From Linum tenue (Eukaryota > Streptophyta > Magnoliopsida > Malpighiales > Linaceae), in NCBI GenBank assembly GCA_946122785.1, contig CAMGYJ010000006.1, positions 69,007,676 to 69,071,675 of the forward strand: DNA of 64,000 bases, given 5' to 3'. This document shows positions 34,182 to 45,716 of the stretch, piece after piece; position 1 is the first letter of the stretch; every line of letters begins with the position of its first letter. Position numbers and translations under genes: made by a program. The notes beneath the pieces are model-generated. The model saw only the letters and a program-made list of their open reading frames with translations. It did not search any database and had not been told where the DNA came from.

Positions 34182-34535
34182 TGATAGAAATATATTTCTA
34201 GGGATCTATCGATTGTGTTGGTTGATTGGGAATTTAGAGATTTGGGGATAGAATTAGGGATTGAGATTGAGGATTTGGGAAAGAAGAAGAACAGAATCGA
34301 CCTAGGTCTTTAGAGAGATTTAGAACGAGAACTGAGAGGATAGGGAGATTAGGGTTTGGAAGGCTCTTCTTAATATTCTTCTTATTGATTCTCAATAAAA
34401 CGCAAGTACATATTTATAACGAAAGACTGATAGACTATCCTATTATGACTCAAATACTACTAACCATATCTAATAATATCCTTATTAAAGTGATAATAAT
34501 AATTATGATAGAAACCAGAAATGAGGTTTCTATCA
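34182..34535 (-). repeat. Element C 5' LTR
   Basis: 354 bp, partner of 32509-32873; flanked on the right by TAATC. Confidence 0.88.
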
Positions 34536-34789
34536 TAATCATTCCATTGTTTTTAATTATCCGAAATGCCAAGAAATTGATACGCATATTAGAGGGTTAT
34601 AGTGGTAGTAATAATAATCGGTACGAGACATTATGATTTTCGGAACCATATCTATGTATATTTCTATATCAAATCTCTAATTCTGTACTATCCTCTCCGC
34701 TAACCAATCTCATCATATTCTTCTCCAATCCTCTCAGTAGTAAGTAACTCCTGAATTTCTCACTGTCTCTTTGACAAAACGTGTATGTG

Positions 34790-35776
34790 TTACTATTGGA
34801 ACTCTAGAAGAGTTTCATAAAACAATGGATTGTTTAAAGAATGATCAACATGAAGTTTTAGAAGATCCTTCTGGTGGATCAGAAATGTAATGTCAAAAGT
34901 GAAAGAGCAATTTTGTATGAAAAATGACATATGTTGAGCAGCCTAATGATTGTGGGTCACTAAAAGTGAACAAATGTTAATCTTTGTCTTGAGAGAGAAG
35001 TGAGTTATTATGTATTGAAGTACCCTATATTAATGTTGTTAAAGCGATGATGTATCTCGCTAGCCATACACCATTGAACATATAATTGAGAGTTAATATA
35101 TTAGCAATATATATTTTCCTCTCGGTATATGACATTCAAATGGAGTTGAGCTTAAAATTCGTTACCTTTAGATAACAATGAGGATCGTAGATGGATTATT
35201 TGTTTACCTATGATCGTACAACTATCTTATGAAGATCCAAACAAATCATAATAACTATACATTTGATCATGCACAATTGTTAGCAATTCAGAGGCATGTT
35301 ATGAATTGTATGATTAAGATTCATGAGTCAACACATCAAAATACTTGTGACTGTGGATCCTGAAGATCATGCAGGAAGAAAATGGTCATAATGGATCGTC
35401 CATAAAGTGACAGTATAGAACATTTGTTCACTAAGACACTTATCATGAAAATATTTGAAAATTTTGTTCTCGAAGCTACACTTTGACGATCAAATATTTG
35501 AATTGATGTTGTCATGAGTAGGAGCATATGCGCACTACACTATTTTTTTCCTTGACCATAATATTGCCCACTAATTGTTCTAAGATTTTTAACGATACAG
35601 TTTCAAATAGCGTATTATAATGATTATGCACTCTTATCTCATATATTTTTTCCTAGTAAGGTTTTAATGAAACATATTCTGTATTAATGGGCATCCAATG
35701 GGGAGTATTGTGATCAATTATTGGACTTCCTAGCCATAGCTGATGTTGGTGATACTAAGAACGTAATCCATAAATT
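34790..35776 (+). pseudogene. Heavily decayed Copia 3' end (RT/RNase H remnants, LTR start)
   Basis: On the plus strand a broken frame near 35015-35070 reads like the Copia EVPY..AMMYLASHT motif, and near 35425-35470 it has FTKTLIMKIFENFVL, resembling the RNase H end FTKSLP..FEKLV. Stops interrupt every few tens of codons. At 35702 a GGGGAGTATTG tract followed by TGTGATCAATTATTGG (about 35711) looks like a polypurine tract and LTR start. The LTR is cut by the LINE at 35777. Confidence 0.6.
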
Positions 35777-37034
35777 TTTTTTTTTTTTTTTGACAAAAGA
35801 TATATATTAATCAATAAAAGAAGATAGTTACATCCTGGAACACAGCCAGGCCTGAAAATCAAAACTACGACAAGTAGCCGGGTACAACGACAGGGCTTTC
35901 CTAGCCACCAAGTGGGCTACCCTATTACTACGCCGACCTACAAATCGAATACTCAATCCCGGATGGAGGACAAATAATTGCACCACCTCCTTAAGCACAG
36001 CCCCCACCCTACTATCCTCCATCTCTCGCCGTCGAATTTTATCAATAATCACCTTGGCATCACCTTCAAAACAAACATCATGCACCCCCTGACTTAGACA
36101 CCACTTCACCGCCTCACGAAGCGCCAAAACCTCCGCAGCCACAGGATCATCAATAGCTGGAAAATGCACCCCCTCTGCCCTCACACTCCCACCTTCTGCA
36201 CTTAGCACCATACCCCCCGCCGCATGCGAGCCCGCTCTTGTCGCCCCATCCCACGAGCAGACAAACCCAGCACCCACACGTGGAGCCGGGAGGCTCTGCC
36301 GGGCCCCCCCAGCCAAGCCAGGGGAAGGGTCACCAGGTAGATGCATCCATTCCTCCACCTGCTGCTGAAATTGACGAACCAGTGCTAAGAAGGCAAATTG
36401 TTTCCCCTCAAAAACTACCCAATTCCGGGATTTCCAAATCCGCCAGAGGACCGCAATCACAGCCATGAACAGAGAAGGCTGGTGCAGAATGGCCAACAAT
36501 TGTTTGAGAAAGAGGGGAAACGTCTGCCACGGAAGTCCCTCTCCCAGGGCCTCCAACCCAGAATAGTCCCACATAGCTCGAGCAACTGGGCAATACAAGA
36601 ACAAATGCTCCAAGGACTCCAATTCATCCCAACAAACCGGGCAGCGCTGAGCAACCGGCACCTTCCTCTCCCCCAGGGCCTCCATCGTAGGTAGGATGCG
36701 ATTAAAAATTTGCCAAGCAAAGATCTTCAACTTAGGCGGAATATTCGCGTCCCACAAGCGAATCCAACTTCCTTTATCCATCCAACTCACCATCTCCCTC
36801 CACCGTCCCGATCGTTTCTCAAGAGTGACCGCAAGGTGGTAGGCAGACTTGACAGTGAAGATCCCGTCTGTAGTACCATGCCAAATCAGTTTATCCTCCA
36901 TCTCCTGCACTGGAAGAGGGATAGCACGAATAGCCTGACAGGTATCCGGGTCAAACCACTGGCTCAAACTATTCACACACCAGCCCCCTCCCTCCGGGCA
37001 CATGACCATAAAATTAGGACAAGGGACATGCAGG
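35777..37034 (-). mobile_element. 5'-truncated LINE (L1-type) insertion
   Basis: The plus strand shows a T tract of about 18 (35778-35796), the poly(A) tail of a minus-strand element, followed within about 30 bp by the end of a LINE ORF2-like frame. The frame is cut at its 5' side near 37030, the usual result of incomplete target-primed reverse transcription. No clear target duplication was found, so the right boundary is approximate. Confidence 0.75.
35828..37009 (-). CDS. LINE ORF2 C-terminus: RT zinc-binding region and RNase H
   Basis: A 393-residue open frame. The N-terminal part is the zf-RVT region of plant LINEs: WHGTTDGIFTVKSAY (about 43-57), WDANIPPKLKIFAWQ and the CPVCWDELESLEHLFLYCP cluster (about 122-140). 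The C-terminal part is the RVT_3 RNase H fold: FVCSWDGATRAG holds the first Asp, EVLALREAVKWCLSQG the Glu, and SNRVAHLVARKAL closes the domain. The RT proper is missing by truncation. No internal stop is present, so the insertion is fairly young or the frame survives by chance. The Met at 37009 is not a true start. Confidence 0.85.
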   Translation of the reverse strand: MVMCPEGGGWCVNSLSQWFDPDTCQAIRAIPLPVQEMEDKLIWHGTTDGIFTVKSAYHLAVTLEKRSGRWREMVSWMDKGSWIRLWDANIPPKLKIFAWQIFNRILPTMEALGERKVPVAQRCPVCWDELESLEHLFLYCPVARAMWDYSGLEALGEGLPWQTFPLFLKQLLAILHQPSLFMAVIAVLWRIWKSRNWVVFEGKQFAFLALVRQFQQQVEEWMHLPGDPSPGLAGGARQSLPAPRVGAGFVCSWDGATRAGSHAAGGMVLSAEGGSVRAEGVHFPAIDDPVAAEVLALREAVKWCLSQGVHDVCFEGDAKVIIDKIRRREMEDSRVGAVLKEVVQLFVLHPGLSIRFVGRRSNRVAHLVARKALSLYPATCRSFDFQAWLCSRM

Positions 37035-37084
37035 ATAACAGGGGCAACAGGATACTAGTGGAGATAGCGAGCCTTCGACAGCAA

Positions 37085-37253
37085 TTCTAGCAGTTTGATA
37101 TTTTCTTTATTGGCACGATTAGCAATCGAGTGGCCCATTTAGTGGGTAGAAAGTCCCTTTCTTTGTTGCCTGCAAGTGTTGATAGTTTTTATTTTCGTGA
37201 GTGGTTTATTTTTTATATGTTAACTCTATCTTTCTTTCCTCAGAAATACAAGT
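37085..37253 (+). pseudogene. RNase H C-terminal fragment on the opposite strand
   Basis: On the plus strand this reads FFIGTISNRVAHLVGRKSLS then LLPASVDSFYFREWF and a stop near 37251. It closely matches the last 35 residues of the LINE frame next door (FVGRRSNRVAHLVARKALSL..), but in the other orientation. It is directly followed by a purine-rich tract (GGGGAAAAATGGGAG) and a TG-starting LTR-like sequence. Confidence 0.65.
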
Positions 37254-37276
37254 GAGCTTTTGTCGGGGAAAAATGG

Positions 37277-37870
37277 GAGTATTGTGGATGTTTATTGGAT
37301 GTCACATCTATATTGAATGTTATATTATAAGCTATTTACCTCCTACATTAATCATTGATTATAAGAATGAATCATCTTATAGCTCCTACATTGGTCTTAT
37401 AAGAATGAATCATCTTATAGCTCATTTCCTCACGAAATTGTAAGGTTAGTCATATGTATCTATAAATAGAACACCCCAATTATAGACATCCTAGTATACA
37501 AAAGAATGAGATGGATAAGAGAAATACTCCTCCCATCTTCTCTCGGGTCTTTCTCTCTATCCTAAATGCAGAGAGAAAAGAAGTCAGAAAGGTGCACTTC
37601 ATCATAAAAATGGTCACTCCGATCTCGTGGCTGAACGACAGAAACAAGAATAGAAATGGTAATTGGAAAACTCGCAAAAACCAGAAACAAATTTCAGTAG
37701 CAAGAATGAGACTTAGATCACGAGTAGAGCTCGTAGACACCTACAGCAGTGCTCCGAAAGGAAATCAAATGAGTTCGCAGGAAGTTATTCTATCAAAGCT
37801 CCAATCTTTTTTCTTTTCTTAGCCATATAAGTTAGTGTTTGTGTAGACTGAACTCTTCATCTAAACACGA
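37277..37870 (+). repeat. Copia LTR-like sequence with TATA box
   Basis: TGTGGATGTTTATTGGATGTC at about 37281 follows a GGGAGTAT purine tract and resembles the LTR start at about 35711. TCTATAAATAGAAC (37458-37471) is a good TATA box. A 26-bp unit starting TATAAGAATGAATC occurs at 37360 and 37398. The right limit is not defined; the stretch ends at the stop codon of the downstream minus-strand gene. Confidence 0.45.
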
Positions 37871-37875
37871 CGATA

Positions 37876-39695
<1,820 letters not shown>

Positions 39696-40085
39696 CGCTA
39701 TTTGGACGAATTCGAAACTACTACTATTGCTCTTTGCCTCTTTCTATCTTCGATTTCCTTCGGAGGAAACAGAACTTTCTAGGGTTTAACCAGAATGGGT
39801 TTTACTTTTGCAGATGAATCGAGATTCAGATTTGCAATTCAGACACGATGCGTCGATGAGCTCCTCAGATTTCTCCGGGAAAGGTCGGAGGTAATTGGGC
39901 GCGAACTTTCTCGATTTTGGGCTTATTTTGCCTCAGTCCAGTGGGCCTATTCTTAATGAATGATCAGGCATTGTTTGGATGAGTTAATAATTGAGTTGTG
40001 GTATTTGGTGACAACTGACAAGTTATCGGAAGTGGTACTTGTGTTATTTCCACGACAGTTGGTTTCAAATAACTCGTTTGATTAA
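39696..40085. other. Promoter side of the PTGES2-like gene
   Basis: About 390 bp between this gene's start codon and the Harbinger element. The first 200 bp are probably leader and core promoter. No other gene is seen. Confidence 0.45.
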
Positions 40086-40443
40086 TAAGGGGTCGTTTGG
40101 ATGGTACAATTGTGCAATGAGTCAATTGGGGAGAATGACTCATTCATAATTGCTCCATGTTTGATGATGATACTTTTTGTGTACATTGCCTTGTTTGGTT
40201 CACTCTTTGATAGTTAGTTAATTGTTTTTTGGCTTATAGGGAAGGGTGAGTAAAATCCAAAATTACCCTTCATTTATTCCCTTCTTCTCCACGTACAATC
40301 TCCACCAAACCCCCTCCATTACTTTCCCTTCTCTCAATCTCTCCCCAATCCCCTAAAGAAGAAGAACGAAGGTAGCAGACAACCCCACTTCCAAACGTTG
40401 GTCTCCACCTCACTAGCACCTACAAGACGTTCTCTTTTCTGAA

Positions 40444-40945
40444 ATGGGTTCTGGATTCTTCTCCGACTATTCGACGGAGGAAGGGGTATACTGCAAGTGT
40501 AAACTGAAAGCTCTTGTACGAACTTCCAGAACTTCCAAGAATCCTAATCGCAAATTCTGTTCCTGCTCTTATTACCAATCAAAGGTCTAAGGTGATGTAT
40601 ATATGTAGTCGTGGATTCCCCCTTGTTCGGTTGGTTGTTTCAATCAGTGGATTCATGTTTCACAATTTTCTAATTTTAATATGTAACTTGATTTGTGTAC
40701 CGAGAAAACCCGGTTGTGGCTTCTTCGATTGGTGCGATGTCCGAGCTGTGGAAAACAGGGAACAAAGGCTCTTGAATTTGATTGCCAATTTGCAAAGCAA
40801 AGTCTGTGATGTTCAAGAAGAGAATGGGAGGCTTTCTAAGTTGTTGGCTTTAGCTCCTGCTTGTGACCACCACTGTGATAATATCGCCACTAAAGAGCTG
40901 CAAGTGGTGAAACAAAGATTGCTTACAGTGGAGAGAAAGCTTTAG
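40444..40945 (+). CDS. GRF-type zinc finger/coiled-coil ORF within Harbinger
   Basis: Two pieces form one small protein. From ATG at 40444 the frame reads MGSGFFSDYSTEEGVYCKCK then KNPNRKFCSCSYY, the first half of a GRF finger. After a probable intron (donor near 40588, acceptor near 40702) the frame reads PGCGFFDWCDVR, the second half, then a coiled coil (NREQRLLNLIANLQSKVCDV..) and a stop at 40945. Small GRF plus coiled-coil proteins are common in plant genomes (for example At4g04775-like, from memory) and many look transposon-linked. My splice phase does not close cleanly (one base off), so the copy may be broken or an exon border misjudged. It probably binds nucleic acid. A role in transposition is only inferred from position. 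Confidence 0.6.
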
Positions 40946-41656
40946 TAGAGTGGCGATTAACTAATAGTCATGGCTTGTTTAGGTTAATCTTGTATAGTTG
41001 GGATAGATTTAGTGGAGGAAGTTATCTAAGTTGTGTACTTATTTGGATTTATGAAGCATGTATTTTGTGATGGTAATCTGAGTTGGACCAGTTGTGTTTT
41101 ATTTTTATCAGATGCAGAGTTATGATGTAACTTGGAGAAGCTAGAACTTCTAATTATAGTGCATCAAATGCAGAGTTATGATTTAATTTGAGATCTTTAC
41201 TGTGCTTGTATACCTATGTGTTAATTATGTTTGAACATGATGTGTTCTGCTTCTGTTAATGTTACTCTTCTAAATCTGATGTTGGTATAACCTACTGTCA
41301 ATCTCAAAACAGTAAGCAAAGGCAGCAAGAGAAAATTGCAGCAGCTGCATAGTGAACAACAATTAATAAGTTCAACAATCCATTAACATCTGCTGCAGTT
41401 TAACATTACCATACACGCTTTACAAACTACCTGCCTATCAAATGTAATTGTCTACGTTGAAGTTGAAGCTTATAATTAGCAACACTCAACTTTACAAAAT
41501 AGTAGGTTGTCTAAGTTTGTAAAGACTATCACTGCTTGTGTTATACAATGACAGACAAAAGAACAACATCCTCTTTGCAAACCAACAGCTGCTACATAAG
41601 AACCCTAGACAAAATAAACCACACCTAATTGCTAACTACGATAACGACCCTCTTGT
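40946..41656. other. Non-coding Harbinger interior
   Basis: AT-rich sequence between the converging GRF and Myb/SANT ORFs, probably their 3' UTRs. A short near-repeat containing TGCAGAGTTATGAT occurs at about 41113 and 41169. Confidence 0.5.
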
Positions 41657-42542
41657 TCATTTGCTTAGGAGCTCGAGCACAAGGGTCAGCTTGTCTTCTT
41701 CCTTCTCAAGGTCATAGAAGACCTTCAAGTGTCCTGGACAATCTGATAACTTCATAACTGCAAGGATCACCTGTGATCTAGTCAGTCCACCTATCTTCTC
41801 CAAGTTCTGCAACAGATCTCTATGCATCACAGTGTACTCCGCACTTTCTCCTAAAGCCCTAGCAATGGTGTCAGCTGACTCCTTGATGAGTGGCCTCAGT
41901 CCTCCCAATTCTTCAGCTACCTCAACACTGCTCCCATTTGCCGCACTATTCTTCTTCTTTTTCTTCTTATGAGATGGACCTGCTTCAGAAGTTGGTGGCC
42001 GCTTCTTGTTGATGGGAGCTTCCACTGCATCATCAATGATGTTCAACATCGCTTCATCCATTGCCGGGCTGTTCATCTGGTCAAGTGGGTAAGGAGGAGA
42101 GTCGTCATCCGAGCTGCTATCTCCACCTTCCGATATGTATGGATCAGCCCCTGAAAAGCCAGTTTCACCAGTTTGCAATCAGCATGTGACTGCAAACAAG
42201 CAGTAAAGGAGGGAACAAACATCATTAATTGCTCACATCTATCTCACCTACAATGACTACAAAGGAAACTACTTGTGTTCTACAACCAACCATGTAAACA
42301 TTAAATGCAAACTGATCTGTACATTTACATAGGGAGTTTGAAATAACTTCTACCTGCAAAAAACGGTTCCAAACATCTTCCTCCGCATCTACATAGAACT
42401 TCGTCGCTTCCCAACCGAATCCACTTTGCTGGCGCATCATAACAGTCGAATGGTACCAATGTTTCAGTTTTCTCACCCTATTTTTAATAGACCAATGTAC
42501 CAATGTTTCAACTTCTTGTTGCAGAAGGAGGGCTAAAACCAT
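41657..42542 (-). pseudogene. Harbinger Myb/SANT-like ORF, N-terminus lost
   Basis: Two exon-like pieces. At 42490-42350 the frame reads KNRVRKLKHWYHS then SGFGWEATKFYVDAEEDVWN, the second half of the Myb/SANT (Myb_DNA-bind_3) domain. From about 42150 to 41657 it reads GADPYISEGGDSSSDDDSPP, a KKKKKK basic patch, and the conserved C-terminal helix bundle HRDLLQNLEKIGGL to LTLVLELLSK. In Harbinger elements this protein imports the transposase into the nucleus and helps it bind DNA. The first Myb helices are absent because the sequence runs into the deletion scar near 42505-42540. Confidence 0.75.
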
Positions 42543-43006
42543 CTAAGAACATCTTTCAATACGCGATGAATTGACCGAGATATGGTCTCTCCAGAACGTC
42601 GCAAGTTCAGTCTTAAAGTCCTATTTTTCTCATTCTGTGAAATGGTTCGTAGAAAGGTGTAAACCATCTCGTCTATATCCACATTCCTAGTTGGTTTTAG
42701 CCCTCCTTCTGTAACAAGAAGTTGACAGAAATTTCGGAATAGTGTGCTGCTCATCCTAACTTGATCGAATGTATCGATGTCTGACATTCTGGTTGCATTT
42801 CTAAGGTGTCTATTTCTATCATAATGCCTCTCTAGGTAGGTGTCCATTGGTTGCCTAGCAAGTCTTGGTCTGCGATTTTCATTTTCTACAAGGTTAGCTA
42901 ACTTGATGCCTAAACTAACATAAATGATAATAAGATTGAAGAACGATCCGATAGCTGCAACCACCTGGCGCCTACGAGCTGGAGCTAAACTTGATAGTCG
43001 AGACAT
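42541..43006 (-). pseudogene. Harbinger transposase (HARBI1-like), truncated before the DDE domain
   Basis: From the Met at 43006 the frame covers the helix-turn-helix N-terminus of plant Harbinger transposases: RMSSTLFRNFCQLLVTEGGL, TRNVDIDEMVYTFLRTISQ and RRSGETISRSIHRVLKDVL. It then stops at 42533 just after joining foreign sequence. The catalytic DDE nuclease half, which normally follows with a GALDGTH motif, is missing. The truncated protein could at most bind DNA or interfere. Confidence 0.85.
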
Positions 43007-43747
43007 CCTTAAAAATACAGTAGACGCAATACAAATTAGTGATTATCCCAATCTCTCTATCTCTATGTGTGTTAACTTAAAGGCATATATATAATATATA
43101 GTATAAATCTATGACAGTAGCAGTGGTGGGTGTGCAAGCTAAGTGCAATAGTACCCATGTGTGTATAATATGTTCTTTTGCTTTGCCAACTGCACATAGT
43201 GTACATGTTGAATACTCTCACTCCATAATTCGGCTCCACCTTACCAAACTAGTAGATTTTCCACAACATTAATCACCCATAAAAAAATCGCCAGATACCT
43301 TTTGTATGGGCACAACTACTGTAACCATGCACACAAACCACAAAAGTAGAAATTGATAATGGGAATCACTACCCTACAATAGTTTAAGGATACGCCAACA
43401 AAAGCATGTGAAGAGTGAAAGTTGAGCAGCCGAAGAGATTAATCGACAAAAACCCTTTTCAAAAGATGAGAACCCTAATTAACACAAGTAGGATAAGAGA
43501 TAATTACCTGGCCTAGAGATAGCGTTGCTTGCTCTTTCAATCAAGTCACCGTCGCTCGAATCACAAGCTTCTTCTCCACTTTCGATCGACAGCTCAACCC
43601 TAAAGTTCAGAACAGCATAGAAGGAAATGAGAAGAAAAGTGAAGACGATAGGAAAAGGTGAAGGGACCAGGGGCACGTTTGGGTTTACAAAGAAAGGATA
43701 GGGACTGGATGGGGGGAAAATGGAATAAACGAGGCAATTGAATTGTC

Positions 43748-43760
43748 CCCCCCCCCCCCA
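43748..43760. repeat. C13 homopolymer
   Basis: Thirteen C in a row, 165 bp inside the right Harbinger end. Confidence 0.9.
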
Positions 43761-43928
43761 CCAAGTATTTCTAATTCCTCCAAAATGAGCCAATCTTGAA
43801 TTGACCCGGGCCCAATTACACCATTCATTTTTTGTGCTGCCAAATGAGCTAATGTGACCCAAATGCTTCATTTTGAGCCAATTGAGCCCAATTGACTCAC
43901 TAGATTATACCATCCAAACGACCCCTAA

Positions 43929-44335
43929 GTTATTTAACATGTGATATTATGTAACAAGAAATGTAAAATACCAATATGTCTTTATTACCTAATCACTCCC
44001 TCTTCGTTTTAGATGTGTTGTATATGTGTATGTCAGTTAGGTTGGTTTTAATTTTTTTAAACACTCAGTCATGACTTTCGGTTTAAGTAATGTTAAACCC
44101 AAACGAACTCATAAAATTTCATGGTCCTATTTGAATATTCAACTCATTATATTTCCAGTAATATAGCACGAAAAATAAGACATGTATAACATTCATGTAT
44201 AGAACAAAAGGCAAAATATTTGTAATAACACATTGAATTCATACTATAAAATAATCATGAATAAAAACTCATTCATACGAAACTGCATACACTTAGCTTG
44301 CATTGTAGTAAAACAAAAAGTAAAAAGAGGACGTG
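43929..44335. other. AT-rich intergenic DNA
   Basis: No gene or clear transposon end; lies between the Harbinger element and the target duplication of the TR-GAG-like element. Confidence 0.5.
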
Positions 44336-44340
44336 ACTAG

Positions 44341-45700
44341 TGACTCACTCCTACTGTCACTCTAGAAAATGGCCAAGTGTAACCACTTCCTAAAGCGTAG
44401 TATAGCGGGTTTGGGTTTTATTGTCAACCCGGGTCCTAGATGTGATGACTACTCAGTGAATTCGTATTATCTAGCAATGAAACTTTAGTGAAGTTCTAAA
44501 CTAACAAACAAACAAAACAACTAAACGGTTGTATTCAGGTTAAGAGAGGTCACCCGGATATGGTTCCCCCTAGACTGCAGTTAAGCCGGATTGTAATTGC
44601 CAAGTTCGATTTCTATGATAGTTATACTGCGGAAGGTTCTCAAACAGTCTGAAGTCTCGACTAAAGGTCTTCAGACCCTCTCAATCTGAGTCTCTAGCTG
44701 GCGACTAACCTACACCGGAGCAAACAGATTGAGGCCCTATGAACAAAACCTCCACTACCGAATGGAATTCGGTACAGAATAGTGAACTGGCTCCTCAACT
44801 AAAGTCACCAATTCACTACCTTCGATTAAGGATACTCTATCAACCTAGGCAGATATTATCATTCTAGGTTAAAGCAGAAACAACAGGAATTTGATCAGGA
44901 TTCAAGTCATTCAATCATTCAAACCTCAATCGAATATAATCAAATCATAGAATCAATACTTGGGTTCATACAATCAAACCTAACATACAGATCTAAGGTT
45001 TCCCACACCCAGATGAATGGGGGAACTACTCCATGGAGAAAGAAGCAAAAGCAGATTCAGACGCGGAAATCATACTGTGAAGTTGGATTTCTGCTCCTGG
45101 ACGTTTAATCGCACTTCTCCAAGCTCAAACCGGGCTCCAATGGTGTTGAAGATCGATCTATGCCGCTTGGGAACTCTGGTTCGTCGCTTTCTCTCTCTAG
45201 GAATCGATTTCTCTCTCCAAAACTCGGAACTCCCTGAAAATTGGCCTTCTTTCTCTTTTATCAGCTGCCCTCGTGATACCCGGTCGAAATACCCGGTCGG
45301 GTATTTTTGGGTTCGACCGGGTATTCATAAAACGCGCCGTTCCACTAAGGAGAAAAATCCCCGGTCTATCCTCATAATCCCCGACCGGGGATTTAAGGCC
45401 ATCGCCCGGGCCCCCTTCTGCTTCTCACGGGTGCCCGAAGGGAAAAATACCCGGTCAAGGCCAGAATATACCCGGTCGGGTATTTCTTCCTTTGGCCCGG
45501 TATTCTGGTCCAGCAGCCTCCTTTTTCCCAACTTCGCTCCTTTCGACCCGGAACTCGTTCCTTCGCCTCGATTCCAACGCCAGGACCTGAAATATGACAT
45601 AAACACACAACCTAGCGTGAAATCGGCTTAAAACACGAGATTCCTCATCACAAACGGCTTCAGAATAGGGGTGAAAACATGTATAATTATCGGTCTATCA
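44341..45700 (-). repeat. TR-GAG-like element 3' LTR
   Basis: 1,360 bp. Contains a cluster of hairpin-forming repeats at about 45275-45515. The 204-codon plus-strand frame at 45017-45631 is conserved in both LTRs only because the LTRs are copies. Confidence 0.95.
45275..45515. repeat. Hairpin cluster in the 3' LTR
   Basis: At least three perfect short hairpins with 8-bp (or 7-bp) arms and 2-nt loops occur here: AATACCCGGTCGGGTATT, AATCCCCGACCGGGGATT and TACCCGGTCGGGTATT. Several half-sites (TACCCGGTC, CGACCGGGTATT, ATCCCCGGTC) lie among them. They fall in the U3 part of the LTR. Confidence 0.85.
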
Positions 45701-45716
45701 AACTCCCCCACACTTA
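45701..45716 (-). other. TR-GAG-like element polypurine tract
   Basis: AGTGTGGGGGAGTT on the minus strand directly precedes the 3' LTR; typical of Athila/Tat-branch elements. Confidence 0.9.

Larger units (their letters stand above)
32509..34535 (-). mobile_element. 2-kb non-autonomous LTR retrotransposon (element C)
   Basis: LTRs at 32509-32873 (365 bp) and 34182-34535 (354 bp) begin TGATAGAAAT and end TTTCTATCA. TAATC flanks both sides (32504-32508 and 34536-34540), a perfect 5-bp duplication. A polypurine tract (CTCAAGGGGGAGGGGA on minus) borders the left LTR. A primer site, TAGTATCAGAGC on minus (34168-34179), borders the right LTR one mismatch from initiator tRNA-Met. The 1.3-kb interior encodes no Gag, RT or full integrase. 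Its long frames come from GC-rich and hexamer-repeat DNA. A scrap near 32945-32880 (minus) reads WVESFNLEGKVGLKGEG, like the tail of Ty3 integrases. Confidence 0.88.
40089..43925. mobile_element. PIF/Harbinger DNA transposon, internally rearranged
   Basis: Both ends carry GGGGTCGTTTGGATGGTA in inverted orientation (18 of 18 identical), and TAA lies directly outside each (40086-40088, 43926-43928), the 3-bp duplication of this superfamily. Inside are a Myb/SANT ORF and a transposase N-terminus on the minus strand, the gene pair expected for the family, plus a GRF-zinc-finger ORF on the plus strand. The DDE domain and most of the Myb DNA-binding region are missing. Confidence 0.88.

Noticed and set aside
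35828..37253. Twin-priming as the explanation for the inverted RNase H pieces
   Set aside because: Twin priming inverts a different upstream segment of the same LINE; here both orientations carry the same C-terminal end.
39966..44112. A further inverted-repeat element surrounding Harbinger (TGTTTGGATGAGTT against GTTCGTTTGGGTTT)
   Set aside because: The match is short and imperfect and no target duplication could be found.
45017..45631. 204-codon plus-strand frame, conserved in a second copy at 50658-51272
   Set aside because: The two copies lie inside the paired LTRs, so their identity reflects LTR duplication and not selection on a protein. No protein motif is visible.
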